From assembly GCF_038622445.1 (NCBI RefSeq), contig NZ_CP152019.1:2144501-2208500 (forward strand): a DNA stretch of 64,000 nucleotides. Reading direction: 5' to 3'. Position numbers and translations under genes: made by a program. Shown here one piece after another: positions 1 through 8,017 of this stretch. Position 1 is the stretch's first letter; each line of letters begins with the position of its first letter. Origin of the DNA: Sporosarcina sp. FSL K6-1522 (GTDB lineage Bacteria; Bacillota; Bacilli; Bacillales_A; Planococcaceae). Under the pieces are notes generated by a model, which saw only the letters and a list, made by a program, of their open reading frames with translations, was not told the DNA's origin and did not search any database.

Positions 1-441
1 AATAACTAAATTATGCACTAGGCACTTTGTATACAATTGATTTCGAATCGCTTTGGATCGAACAATTTCTACATGATTATCGAGGTATTTCTATGTGTAG
101 GGATGCGACTTCGTCACATCCCTACACATTTTTTTCCGATAATCGTCTGATGATTGTTCATCCGTCGAGCTCCAGGGAGATAAGTACACAAAGTGAGAAT
201 GCTTTTTGGGAAGAAAGAATTACTGACTCTTTACGTAGAGTGGCGGCCAAAGATACAATTTCGGCCGTTAAAGCCTTTGTCATACTCGCCCTTCAAGCAG
301 GAGGAATTGATTCCTTCCCTAAAGCTGTCGTAAATCATGTGCCGAAAGCGGACTGGTAATTATTCAGTGAAAGTGAAGATGTAAAGTATTTCTCACTAAT
401 AATGTTTTATACAAGTAAATGGTTAATCAACAGGCGTGTAT
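1..441. repeat. Gene-free left edge with a partial copy of structured repeat family F
   Basis: I see no convincing gene in this stretch. Positions 92-130 form a long hairpin (arms ATGTGTAGGGATG and CATCCCTACACAT). Positions 248-357 carry an AAAGATACAATTTCGG segment and then a tail that closely matches the 3' part of the repeats at 16527-16798 (inverted) and 17812-18077. The match to the right-hand copy continues into AGTAAATGGTTAATCAACAG at about 415-435, also present near 18126. A 110-codon open frame at 27-359 is explained by this repeat: it has no ribosome binding site at its start and mirrors non-coding copies elsewhere. Confidence 0.6.
27..36. promoter_or_regulatory. Isolated TTGTATACAA palindrome
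   Basis: This perfect 10-bp palindrome resembles the three TTGTATACAA-like sites in front of the acid-sugar operon (1173-1224). It could be another operator of the same GntR regulator, serving a gene left of the window, or chance. Confidence 0.25.
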
Positions 442-1083
442 TTATAGACGACCATTGCTAGAACTTCTTAATATATGTAGGCAAAAATCTAAATCCTCTT
501 GAAGGTGGGATTCCATTAATTGTTTCGCTTTTTCCCCGTCCCTAGCTTTAATCGCCTCATAAATTTCCTCGTGTTCATCAATTAAGCGTGGGCGATTGTA
601 GAGCACAACGGTTTTTCGAAAAAGATAGATAATGGATTTCATGCGATCAATTGTATCGATCATTAGGGAATTGCCGCTGGCTTGAACGATAATTTTGTGA
701 AAGCGTTCATTGGCCGCCATTATTTCCTCTGGTGCGCCATCTCTTCCTATTTGAATGCAATTAGAAAGTGAGGTTAAATCTTCCACGGGTAAATAGGTTG
801 CTGCTGATTTCGCTGCGGAACCCTCTAAAAGACTTCGTAATTGAAAAAGGTTACGGAGATCTTTTTCTGTAGGTTGGACCACTTTTTTATTGACGACAAG
901 CCCTTCGTGACCTAATTGTCGTAGGGCTTCTCTAATCGGTGTTCGGCTAATCCCTAGCTCTGTTGCTAATTTTTCTTCTACGATTTTTGTACCGCCCGGT
1001 AAATCACCATTTAAGATTCGATCACGAATTACTTCATATGCTTGGTGGGAAGCAGAGCGAGACTTATTATTGTTTTGAGTCAC
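442..1083 (-). CDS. GntR-family (FadR/FCD subfamily) transcriptional regulator
   Basis: This DNA-binding regulator probably controls the divergent acid-sugar operon at 1316-5934. The N-terminal winged helix-turn-helix contains RTPIREALRQLGHEGL, the hallmark of GntR proteins. The C-terminal half is an all-helical FCD ligand-binding domain, with histidines in NERFHKIIVQASGN and near the C terminus in KQLMESHLQED that would bind a metal and a carboxylate ligand. I chose the GTG at 1083 because AGGAG lies 8 nt upstream; an in-frame TTG at 1107 would add eight residues but lacks a good ribosome binding site. The length, about 213 residues, is normal. The effector is probably an acid sugar or its phosphate, by inference from context. 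Confidence 0.85.
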   Translation of the reverse strand: MTQNNNKSRSASHQAYEVIRDRILNGDLPGGTKIVEEKLATELGISRTPIREALRQLGHEGLVVNKKVVQPTEKDLRNLFQLRSLLEGSAAKSAATYLPVEDLTSLSNCIQIGRDGAPEEIMAANERFHKIIVQASGNSLMIDTIDRMKSIIYLFRKTVVLYNRPRLIDEHEEIYEAIKARDGEKAKQLMESHLQEDLDFCLHILRSSSNGRL

Positions 1084-1172
1084 TTTGTTCACTCCTATTT
1101 CGTTCAACCTAATTACATTAACTTATCAAAAATACTGGGGGAATGAAAGGGAAACTTGTTTTTAATGGATTT

Positions 1173-1224
1173 TTGTACACAAATAAAATTAAAATGTATA
1201 CAAAAATAAGTTATTGGTATACAA
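1173..1224. promoter_or_regulatory. Candidate operator cluster for the GntR regulator
   Basis: Three related short palindromes lie in the divergent intergenic region: TTGTACACAA at 1173-1182, TGTATACA at 1195-1202 and TGGTATACAA at 1215-1224. FadR-type GntR regulators bind such TTGTnnACAA dyads. The spacing of about 21 bp places the sites on the same DNA face. They are the natural place for the product of 442-1083 to control both itself and the operon. Confidence 0.55.
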
Positions 1225-1241
1225 TCAAATTGTTAAAAACG

Positions 1242-1257
1242 TTGAAAACGGTTGCAA
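1242..1257 (+). promoter_or_regulatory. cre site (CcpA catabolite-response element)
   Basis: TTGAAAACGGTTGCAA fits the cre consensus WTGNAANCGNWNNCA at every defined position. It lies about 60 bp upstream of the first gene of the acid-sugar operon, downstream of the operator cluster, a usual position for CcpA repression in the presence of preferred sugars. Confidence 0.6.
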
Positions 1258-1315
1258 GGGAAATAAACGTATCTCACACGATAAATAGGTAAAACTAAGT
1301 CGATTAGGAGGAGTT

Positions 1316-2212
1316 ATGATGGTGAAAAAAGTTGGTTTTATTGGTTTAGGGATCATGGGGAAACCTATGGCGTTGAATTTGGTGGCTAAAGGCTATGAAG
1401 TAATGGTGAACGATTTAAATAAAGAGGCGGTACAAACTTTAGTTGGTGTGGGGGCAAAAGCAGCGGATTCTGCAAAGAGCATCGCCGAGAATAGTGACGT
1501 TGTCATTACGATGCTACCAGCTTCTCATCATGTGCAACAAGTTGTTTTAGGTGAAAATGGTGTACTTAGTGGCGCTAAAAAAGGCACAGTGATTATTGAT
1601 ATGAGTTCGATTTCGCCAGTTGTGTCAAAAGAGATTGCGGAAATCGCAGAAAAACAAGGAGTAGAAATGCTAGATGCTCCTGTTAGTGGTGGAGAACCAA
1701 AAGCAAAAGATGCAACACTTGCAATCATGGTCGGTGGAAAAGAAGAAGTGTTTGAGCAAGTGAAGGATGTATTAGCTGCGATGGGATCCGAAATCACATT
1801 AGTCGGTGGAAATGGAAGCGGCACGACTGCGAAATTAGCGAACCAAGTCATCGTAAACTTAAATATTGCTGCTATGTCTGAAGCTTTGGTATTAGCGGCA
1901 AAATCGGGCATCGATGTAGAAAAAATGTACCAAGCGATTAGAGGCGGATTAGCAGGAAGTGCCGTGCTAGATGCAAAAGTGCCATTAATTCTTGATCGTA
2001 ACTTCGTGGCTGGTGGAAGAATTGATATTAATTTGAAAGACATCACAAATGTAATGGAAACAGCGCATAGTGTTGGTGTTCCAATGCCTCTTTCTAGTCA
2101 TTTGTTGGAAATTTTCCATGCGTTAAAAGTGGACGGTAAAGCTGCGGATGACCATGGTGGAATTGTTCAATATTATGAAAAACTAGCAAACGTGACAGTT
2201 GGGAGAGTTTAA
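1316..2212 (+). CDS. NAD(P)-dependent beta-hydroxyacid dehydrogenase (LtnD/GarR/HIBADH family)
   Basis: The enzyme likely oxidises a hydroxy acid to a keto acid, or does the reverse, as the first step of the operon's pathway. A Rossmann motif GFIGLGIMGKPMA sits at residues 7-19. The substrate-binding DAPVSGGEPKAKDATLAIM follows at about 120-138, and the conserved catalytic lysine is K173 in GSGTTAKLANQ. At 298 residues it has the family's usual size. The start has a strong AGGAGG ribosome binding site; ATG 1319 is an alternative. The next gene begins 3 bp after its stop. In known tetronate pathways this position holds L-threonate dehydrogenase (LtnD, YgbJ), but 3-hydroxyisobutyrate or tartronate semialdehyde enzymes look alike, so the substrate is open. 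Confidence 0.8.
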   Translation: MMVKKVGFIGLGIMGKPMALNLVAKGYEVMVNDLNKEAVQTLVGVGAKAADSAKSIAENSDVVITMLPASHHVQQVVLGENGVLSGAKKGTVIIDMSSISPVVSKEIAEIAEKQGVEMLDAPVSGGEPKAKDATLAIMVGGKEEVFEQVKDVLAAMGSEITLVGGNGSGTTAKLANQVIVNLNIAAMSEALVLAAKSGIDVEKMYQAIRGGLAGSAVLDAKVPLILDRNFVAGGRIDINLKDITNVMETAHSVGVPMPLSSHLLEIFHALKVDGKAADDHGGIVQYYEKLANVTVGRV

Positions 2213-2215
2213 TAC

Positions 2216-3661
2216 ATGACTACAATTGGCAGTAAAGAAAAGAGATTGGTCCAAGAGGTTTTAGGGAATATTCAAGCAGTCGATACACAAGCTGTGCGAA
2301 AGATGCTTACGAATGAACTCGTTGATTTGAATAAAAAAATCATTGTGCTAGACGATGATCCAACGGGTGTTCAAACTGTTCATGGCATTTCTGTTTACAC
2401 AGATTGGTCAGTAGAAAGTTTGGAGCGAGGGTTTGAAGAAGAAAACGCCATGTTTTTTATTCTGACGAATTCTAGAGGATTTACGGCTGCTGAAACAGAA
2501 AAAGCACATACCAAAATCGCTACAAATATTGTAGAAGCGGCGAAAAAACAGAACAAAGAATTCATTGTCATTAGCCGTGGAGATTCGACGTTAAGAGGTC
2601 ATTATCCTCTTGAAACAGAAGTGTTGAAAGGGACGATTGAAGCTGCTTTAGACATCCAATATGACGGTGAAGTGATTTTGCCATTTTTCAAAGAAGGAGG
2701 TCGCTATACAGTCGACAATATTCACTATGTGCAATATGAAGAGTATTTGGTGCCTGCTGGTGAAACAGAATTTGCGAAAGACAGAACGTTTGGCTATTCA
2801 TCGTCTCATTTAGGTGAGTGGGTTGAGGAACAAACAAAGGGTGCATTTAAAGCTGAAAATACGACGTATATTTCACTGGAAAGCTTAAGAACGCTTGATA
2901 TTGAAACAATCACAAACCAATTGCTTCAAGTGAGTGATTTCAACAAAGTAGTCGTGAATGCAGTCGACTACGTAGATGTGGAAGTTTTTGTTATCGCCCT
3001 TATTAAAGCTATGAAGTCCGGGAAACAATTCATGTTCCGAAGTGCAGCCGCGCTTACGAAAGTAATGGGTGGAGTAAGTGATAAAGCACTATTAAAGAGA
3101 GAAGAATTGATTCAAGAAGAAACGAATCATGGTGGATTAATTCTTGTGGGATCGCATGTTAAAAAGACGACGGAACAACTCGAAGTATTGAAAACAGGTG
3201 ATTTCATCGAATTCATTGAATTTGATAGCCATCTTGTGCTACAACCAGACAAGTTCCAAGAAGAGATAGATCGAGTGATTGAAACAACCGAGAATTTTAT
3301 TCGCTCTGGTAAAACAGTTACGGTGTACACAAGACGTGAAAGATTGGATCTTGGTGAAGGCAAAAAAGAAGAAGAGTTAAAACTATCCGTAAAAATTTCA
3401 GATGCGGTCACAAGTATCGTGCAACGCTTAACTGTACGTCCTAATTACATTGTTGCCAAAGGCGGCATTACGTCTAGTGATATTGGAACAAAAGGGCTGC
3501 AAGTAAAAAGAGCAACAGTAGCTGGTCAAATCCAACCTGGAATTCCTGTATGGGTGACGGGAGAAGAAAGCAAGTTCCCAGGAATGGCGTATATTATTTT
3601 CCCGGGGAATGTCGGGGCGGTTACAACATTGAAAGATACGGTTGATATTTTGAACAACTAA
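2216..3661 (+). CDS. Four-carbon acid sugar kinase family protein (DUF1537, OtnK/YgbK-like)
   Basis: DUF1537 proteins are ATP-dependent kinases that phosphorylate four-carbon acid sugars such as 3-oxo-tetronate, erythronate or threonate. The N-terminal sugar-binding domain has the signature VLDDDPTG at residues 44-51 and ISRGDSTLRGHYPLE further on. The C-terminal nucleotide-binding domain shows VAKGGITSSDIG, GIPVWVTG and PGNVG. The length of 481 residues is somewhat above the typical 400-450. It is tightly coupled to the dehydrogenase upstream (3-bp gap) and followed 38 bp later by an aldolase. Family and kinase role are clear; the substrate is an inference from the neighbours. Confidence 0.85.
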   Translation: MTTIGSKEKRLVQEVLGNIQAVDTQAVRKMLTNELVDLNKKIIVLDDDPTGVQTVHGISVYTDWSVESLERGFEEENAMFFILTNSRGFTAAETEKAHTKIATNIVEAAKKQNKEFIVISRGDSTLRGHYPLETEVLKGTIEAALDIQYDGEVILPFFKEGGRYTVDNIHYVQYEEYLVPAGETEFAKDRTFGYSSSHLGEWVEEQTKGAFKAENTTYISLESLRTLDIETITNQLLQVSDFNKVVVNAVDYVDVEVFVIALIKAMKSGKQFMFRSAAALTKVMGGVSDKALLKREELIQEETNHGGLILVGSHVKKTTEQLEVLKTGDFIEFIEFDSHLVLQPDKFQEEIDRVIETTENFIRSGKTVTVYTRRERLDLGEGKKEEELKLSVKISDAVTSIVQRLTVRPNYIVAKGGITSSDIGTKGLQVKRATVAGQIQPGIPVWVTGEESKFPGMAYIIFPGNVGAVTTLKDTVDILNN

Positions 3662-3699
3662 TCCATTGTTTATCAAGTTCGGCGAGGGGGCCATTTTAC

Positions 3700-4536
3700 A
3701 TGTTAATCAATACGAAAAAGATTTTACAGCATGCGCAGCAAGAAAAATACGCTGTAGCAGCCTTTAATGTATACAATTTAGAAACGGTTCAAGTAGCAAT
3801 ACATGTTGCCGAACGGGAAAATCAACCAGTCATTATCGCGTTAGGAGAACGTTATTTTCCAACGGTTGATGTGGAAGGGTTTGCAGCTTTTGTGAAAGCA
3901 TTGGCTGAAAAGTCTGCTGTCCCTGTAGCGCTCCATCTGGATCATGCATATGAAAAAGAATCGATTATTCGTGCCATTCGTTGTGGTTTCACGTCTGTTA
4001 TGTTTGACGGGTCGGCCTATGATTTAGATGAAAATATTCGCCGTACAAAAGAAATAGTGGAAATTGCTCATATGGCAGGTGTGTCTGTTGAGGCTGAAAT
4101 AGGTTCTTTAGCAAAAGGTGATTTTTCCGACGAGGAAGAGGGAGACGGCACATTGACGGATCCGCAGTCCGCGAAAGACTTTGTTGACACGACAGGTGTA
4201 GACTTTTTAGCTGCAGCTATCGGTACTGTTCACGGAATGTACAAGGGAGAGCCTAAAATTGATTTGCCTCTTTTAGAAAGAATTCAGCAGGCTGTTGATG
4301 TTCCACTTGTCCTCCATGGAGGATCGGGCACACCTGATTCAGTTATTACACAGGCTGTCCAACTCGGAATATGTAAGGTCAATGTGAACACGGAAGTATC
4401 GATGGCTGCCGTGTCCTATTTACAGCATGCTTTTGAAAACAAACAAATGGTCCACCTTTCCACTGTAATGGCGGACATGCAACAGGCTATGGAACCTGTA
4501 ATGACTAAATTCGTTCGGTTGTTTGCAAATCGCTAA
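3700..4536 (+). CDS. Class II (zinc) fructose-bisphosphate-aldolase-family protein
   Basis: This would be a zinc-dependent aldolase of the FbaA/KbaY/GatY family, splitting a phosphorylated keto compound to a triose phosphate. Metal and catalytic positions are visible: D81-H82 in ALHLDHAYE, E132 in VEAEIGS, H178 in GTVHGMYKG and H206 in LVLHGGSGTPD. The 278-residue length suits the short KbaY/GatY branch. It is preceded by a GAGGGGG ribosome binding site and sits between a four-carbon acid sugar kinase and a GntP permease, so its substrate is probably the kinase product. The described tetronate operons use an OtnC-type decarboxylase here, which makes this gene the unusual member of the cluster. 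Confidence 0.82.
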   Translation: MLINTKKILQHAQQEKYAVAAFNVYNLETVQVAIHVAERENQPVIIALGERYFPTVDVEGFAAFVKALAEKSAVPVALHLDHAYEKESIIRAIRCGFTSVMFDGSAYDLDENIRRTKEIVEIAHMAGVSVEAEIGSLAKGDFSDEEEGDGTLTDPQSAKDFVDTTGVDFLAAAIGTVHGMYKGEPKIDLPLLERIQQAVDVPLVLHGGSGTPDSVITQAVQLGICKVNVNTEVSMAAVSYLQHAFENKQMVHLSTVMADMQQAMEPVMTKFVRLFANR

Positions 4537-4611
4537 CAACAATCATCCGGTTTACATAGTACGATTTGAAGACGTAAAAAACTAAACTAAACGAAATGGG
4601 GACAGAGTAAG

Positions 4612-5934
4612 ATGCCGATAGTATCTGTCTGTGTAGGAGTTGCTCTCTTACTTCTATTAATGATTGTTTTTAAATTAAATGCGTTTATCTCTTTAGTTCT
4701 TGTTGCACTAGCAGTAGGGATATTAGAAGGAATGCCGCCACTTGATGCAATGGCATCCGTCCAAAGTGGTTTAGGCGGAACACTCGGAAGCCTGACGATG
4801 ATTATCATTTTTGGTGCGATTCTTGGTAAATTGATGACAGATTCAGGCGGGGCACAACGAATTGCCATGACGCTTATCAAATCATTCGGGAAAAAGAGAG
4901 TTCAACTAGCCGCTGTACTGACAGCTTCGGTTGTCGGGATTGCACTGTTTTTCGAAACAGGAGTGGTCGTTTTAATACCTTTAGTATTTACGATCGCTAC
5001 AGCAGCTGGAGTGCCTGTCTTGTACATTGGAATGCCTGTTATTGCAGCTCTTATTACAATGCATGGGTTTGTTCCGCCACACCCAGGACCAACTGCGGTT
5101 GCTAGTGTATTTGAGGCGAATATCGGAAAGACATTGATTTATGGAATTATCATAGCGATTCCTGCCATTATTATTGGTGGCCTGTTATTTACGAAGCTGT
5201 TCAAAAAAGAAGATTTGGAAGTTGATATACCTAAAGGGTTATTCAATCCGAAAGAATTTAAAGAGGAAGAAATGCCAAGCTTTGCTACGAGTCTTTTAAC
5301 ATCTTTAATGCCGGTCATTTTGATTGCTTCTCAAGTAATTGTCCAGATTGCTATGCCAGAATCAGCAATGATGCCGTTCTTTGACTTTATTGGTAATGCC
5401 AATGTCGCATTGCTACTGTCTGTAATTCTTGCATTCTTTACATTTGGTCTCAATCGAGGAAGAAAAATGCAAGAAATTATGCAATCTGTTACGGAGGCTG
5501 TCGCTGGAATTGCGATGATACTCCTTATTATTGCCGCTGGTGGTGCATTTAAACAAGTGCTTATTGATAGCCACATTGACCAATACATTGCAGATATCAT
5601 GGCGGGCTCGACGCTATCTCCGTTACTGCTAACATGGTTAATCGCTGCGATCTTACGCGTAGCGGTCGGTTCTGCTACTGTTGCTGGTATGACTGCTGCT
5701 GGTATTGCAGCACCTCTAGTTGGAATGACTGGCGTTAGCCCAGAACTAATGGTTTTAGCCGCTGGTGCGGGTAGTATTACGTTCTCCCATGTAAATGATG
5801 CAGGATTCTGGATTTACAAAGAGTACTTCAATCTTTCAATCGGAAAAACGCTTAAAACATGGTCAGTCATGGTAACGATTCTGTCCGTAGTAGGATTAGC
5901 AGGGGTTTTACTTCTTAACATGTTCATATCATAA
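4612..5934 (+). CDS. GntP-family gluconate/acid-sugar:H+ symporter
   Basis: A polytopic membrane permease of about 12-14 hydrophobic segments that would import the sugar acid fed to the operon's enzymes. Family features include the start PIVSVCVGVALLLLLM, the re-entrant MTMIIIFGAILGKLMTDSG-like segment near residues 60-80, HGFVPPHPGPTAVA near 150 and a C-terminal GSITFSHVNDAGFWIYKEYF typical of GntP/YgbN/DsdX proteins. The length of 440 is normal. It is the last gene of the operon and is followed directly by a terminator. Family assignment is firm; the exact substrate is unknown. Confidence 0.87.
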   Translation: MPIVSVCVGVALLLLLMIVFKLNAFISLVLVALAVGILEGMPPLDAMASVQSGLGGTLGSLTMIIIFGAILGKLMTDSGGAQRIAMTLIKSFGKKRVQLAAVLTASVVGIALFFETGVVVLIPLVFTIATAAGVPVLYIGMPVIAALITMHGFVPPHPGPTAVASVFEANIGKTLIYGIIIAIPAIIIGGLLFTKLFKKEDLEVDIPKGLFNPKEFKEEEMPSFATSLLTSLMPVILIASQVIVQIAMPESAMMPFFDFIGNANVALLLSVILAFFTFGLNRGRKMQEIMQSVTEAVAGIAMILLIIAAGGAFKQVLIDSHIDQYIADIMAGSTLSPLLLTWLIAAILRVAVGSATVAGMTAAGIAAPLVGMTGVSPELMVLAAGAGSITFSHVNDAGFWIYKEYFNLSIGKTLKTWSVMVTILSVVGLAGVLLLNMFIS

Positions 5935-5936
5935 TT

Positions 5937-5976
5937 AAAACACCTTCGATAACTATTCAGTTATTGGAGGTGTTTT
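5937..5976. terminator. Bidirectional terminator after the GntP gene
   Basis: The arms AAAACACCT and AGGTGTTTT enclose a further ATAACT/AGTTAT stem. With A and T tracts on both sides it can end both the acid-sugar operon and the converging sco1-like gene. Confidence 0.85.
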
Positions 5977-6026
5977 AGTGTTTTTGAGCAAATCAATCGT
6001 GGAAATATCTTTAGTGGTTACTCGCA

Positions 6027-6599
6027 TTAGGATTTACTCATTCTTTTGATGTCACGAATCATGTCATCGACATATGCTGGCTCGATGTAATTGTATTCTT
6101 TGACAATACGCCCATCCCTATCAATTAAATAAAAGTTCGTGCCATGTAGCACTTGGTTGGAAGAGGCTGGTTTTTGCACAATGGTTTGAAATTGCTCTCG
6201 CGCAAATGTATTAATATCTTCTTGGGAATAGCCCGTCAACAAGTTCCAGTTTGATTCGTCGTCTGAAAACTGTTGGATATATTGTTTGAGTACGTTGGGT
6301 GAGTCGATTTGAGGGTCGACTGTGAAGGACACGAACTCGACGTCGATGTCCTGCTCTTTTAAAGTCTTTTGCAAATTTGCCATTTCAACTGTCATTGGTG
6401 GACAGACAGTATCACATTTTGTGAAGATAAAGTCGGCAATCCATACTTTTCCTGCTAACTCATCCGTACCAAAAGGTTGTCCATCTTGATTGGTGAATGA
6501 AAAGTCGGCAATTTGCTGGCTATGTGGAGATTGGGAACTACAGGCGGCCAGTAGTCCGACTAAAACAAGAACAGCGCCTACATATAGTGTTTTCTTCAT
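6027..6599 (-). CDS. Sco1/SenC/PrrC-family copper chaperone lipoprotein
   Basis: SCO proteins are membrane-anchored thioredoxin-fold proteins that deliver copper to the CuA centre of cytochrome c oxidase or act as redox sensors. The 190-residue product has a signal peptide with lipobox LAAC (C20), the copper-binding pair C62 and C66 in FTKCDTVCPP, and the third ligand H152 in VLHGTNFYLID. The ATG at 6599 follows the kinase stop by one base and has a GAAGGTG ribosome binding site. The open frame runs further upstream, but that part only overlaps the kinase gene in another frame. It forms an operon with the two-component genes upstream, which suggests a copper or respiration signal. Confidence 0.88.
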   Translation of the reverse strand: MKKTLYVGAVLVLVGLLAACSSQSPHSQQIADFSFTNQDGQPFGTDELAGKVWIADFIFTKCDTVCPPMTVEMANLQKTLKEQDIDVEFVSFTVDPQIDSPNVLKQYIQQFSDDESNWNLLTGYSQEDINTFAREQFQTIVQKPASSNQVLHGTNFYLIDRDGRIVKEYNYIEPAYVDDMIRDIKRMSKS

Positions 6600-6600
6600 A

Positions 6601-8016
6601 TTATACACCTTCATTCGCATCAGTTGATAAGCCGGGTAATTGGATGGTGACGGTTGTACCTTGCTTGGCTTCACTTGTAATGGAAAATGAACCCGCGTGT
6701 AGCCGAATGATTTCTTTGACGATTGACAGTCCGAGTCCCGTTCCGCCTGTCGTTCGTGTTCGGGCTTTATCGGTGCGGAAAAAACGTTCGCCAAGTCGTT
6801 CAAGGTCTTCTGGTAGAATAACTGTTCCATCATTTATCACTTGGAATTGGACAGCATCGTTCTTCTTCGTTAAAGCGATTGCCAAGTGTCCACCCATTTC
6901 AGAATATTTGCAGGCATTGTCAATCGTGTTGTAAAAAACTTGCTGAATACGCTGAGCATCACCTAATAGAATGAGTTCTTCCTCAATCGCTAACGTTAGG
7001 ACCAGTTGCTTTTCAGCGATGTGGATTGTGAAAAGTTCAAGTGTGTCCAGTAATAGTTGTGCAATTGCGATGGGCTGTTTATCGATGGTATACAAATCTT
7101 CTTGTAGATGATTCAAATCCGCCAAATCATTGATCAACTTTTTTAGCCGTTCCGCTTCTTTTTCAATGGTTGCTACGTAGCTTGTTATGTCTTCGGGGGA
7201 AGAACCGATTTTAGTTTTCAACATGTGCGTATAGCCGCTAATATACGTGAGTGGTGTCCGCAATTCGTGGACGATATTGGACGTGAATTCTTTTTTTCGT
7301 ACTTCTTGTTGTTCCAAAGACAGGCTCATTGTATTAAAAGCCTTCGTGAGTTGACCGATTTCGTCTTCTTTTTCCGTTTGAATCCGATTAGAATAGTTGC
7401 CTTTCGCTACTTCAACAGACAGTCGTTGCAGTTCTTGCAGTGGCCTAAATAAGGAATGCCATACGCGATTGACGACTAAAAAAAGAATGAAGAAAAATAC
7501 GGTACCGGCTACAATCAGTAAGGGAATGCTTTGTTGGAAGACATCTTGAATCGCTGCTAAAGGAACATAAATATAAATAAAACCGACGAGCCCGTTTTCA
7601 CCCTTAATCGGAAAAATGGCACCAAGAATTTCCCGATCTAATTCTTGTACAAACCCTTCTTTTAAGACATATGCACCTTTTTCTAATGCTGCTTGATCAT
7701 CTGCATCGACAAGTGTTTCGTAATTGATTTTGTACGGAAAATAAGAAGACAACTTCTCCAAGTTATCGACGACAATGATTTCATATTCAGAAACAATATT
7801 ATACCACTGGATTTTGTCGATAATTTCGTCACTTAATTCTCCGTAGTGATAGTGGGAGACGGTGCGTTGACCTTGATAAATAATGGATTCCTCAATACTC
7901 GTCAAATACAATTCGGAATATAAATAGTGAATGAAGAAAAAGGAAAATAGGATGGTAAATCCAATGCTTGAGATCAGAACGATTAAGATCTTTTTACTTA
8001 ATGTGAGTTTTTTCAT
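6601..8016 (-). CDS. Two-component sensor histidine kinase
   Basis: A membrane sensor kinase of about 471 residues. A first membrane helix lies at about residues 9-33, an extracytoplasmic sensing domain of some 125 residues follows, and a second helix lies at about 163-183. Then come a HAMP linker, a HisKA domain with phospho-acceptor H250 in NIVHELRTPLTY, and a HATPase domain ending in TGGTGLGLSIVKEI. I start at ATG 8016 (GAGGTTT upstream), one base after the response regulator stop; the longer frame to 8058 overlaps the regulator. It is probably the partner of the 8018-8689 regulator. The signal is unknown; linkage to a Sco1 protein and a YtkA-like lipoprotein hints at copper or redox state of the membrane. 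Confidence 0.88.
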   Translation of the reverse strand: MKKLTLSKKILIVLISSIGFTILFSFFFIHYLYSELYLTSIEESIIYQGQRTVSHYHYGELSDEIIDKIQWYNIVSEYEIIVVDNLEKLSSYFPYKINYETLVDADDQAALEKGAYVLKEGFVQELDREILGAIFPIKGENGLVGFIYIYVPLAAIQDVFQQSIPLLIVAGTVFFFILFLVVNRVWHSLFRPLQELQRLSVEVAKGNYSNRIQTEKEDEIGQLTKAFNTMSLSLEQQEVRKKEFTSNIVHELRTPLTYISGYTHMLKTKIGSSPEDITSYVATIEKEAERLKKLINDLADLNHLQEDLYTIDKQPIAIAQLLLDTLELFTIHIAEKQLVLTLAIEEELILLGDAQRIQQVFYNTIDNACKYSEMGGHLAIALTKKNDAVQFQVINDGTVILPEDLERLGERFFRTDKARTRTTGGTGLGLSIVKEIIRLHAGSFSITSEAKQGTTVTIQLPGLSTDANEGV

Positions 8017-8017
8017 G

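Noticed and set aside
27-359. 110-codon open frame at the left edge
   Set aside because: It lies over a repeat copy with strong hairpins, has no ribosome binding site, and the corresponding frame is not kept in the other two copies.
1528-2046. 172-codon antisense frame opposite the dehydrogenase gene
   Set aside because: Shadow of a well-supported gene; composition is serine/threonine/phenylalanine-rich as expected for an antisense reading, and no ribosome binding site is present.
6600-6833. N-terminal extension of the Sco1-like frame
   Set aside because: It lies out of frame inside the kinase gene; the signal peptide and ribosome binding site place the start at 6599.
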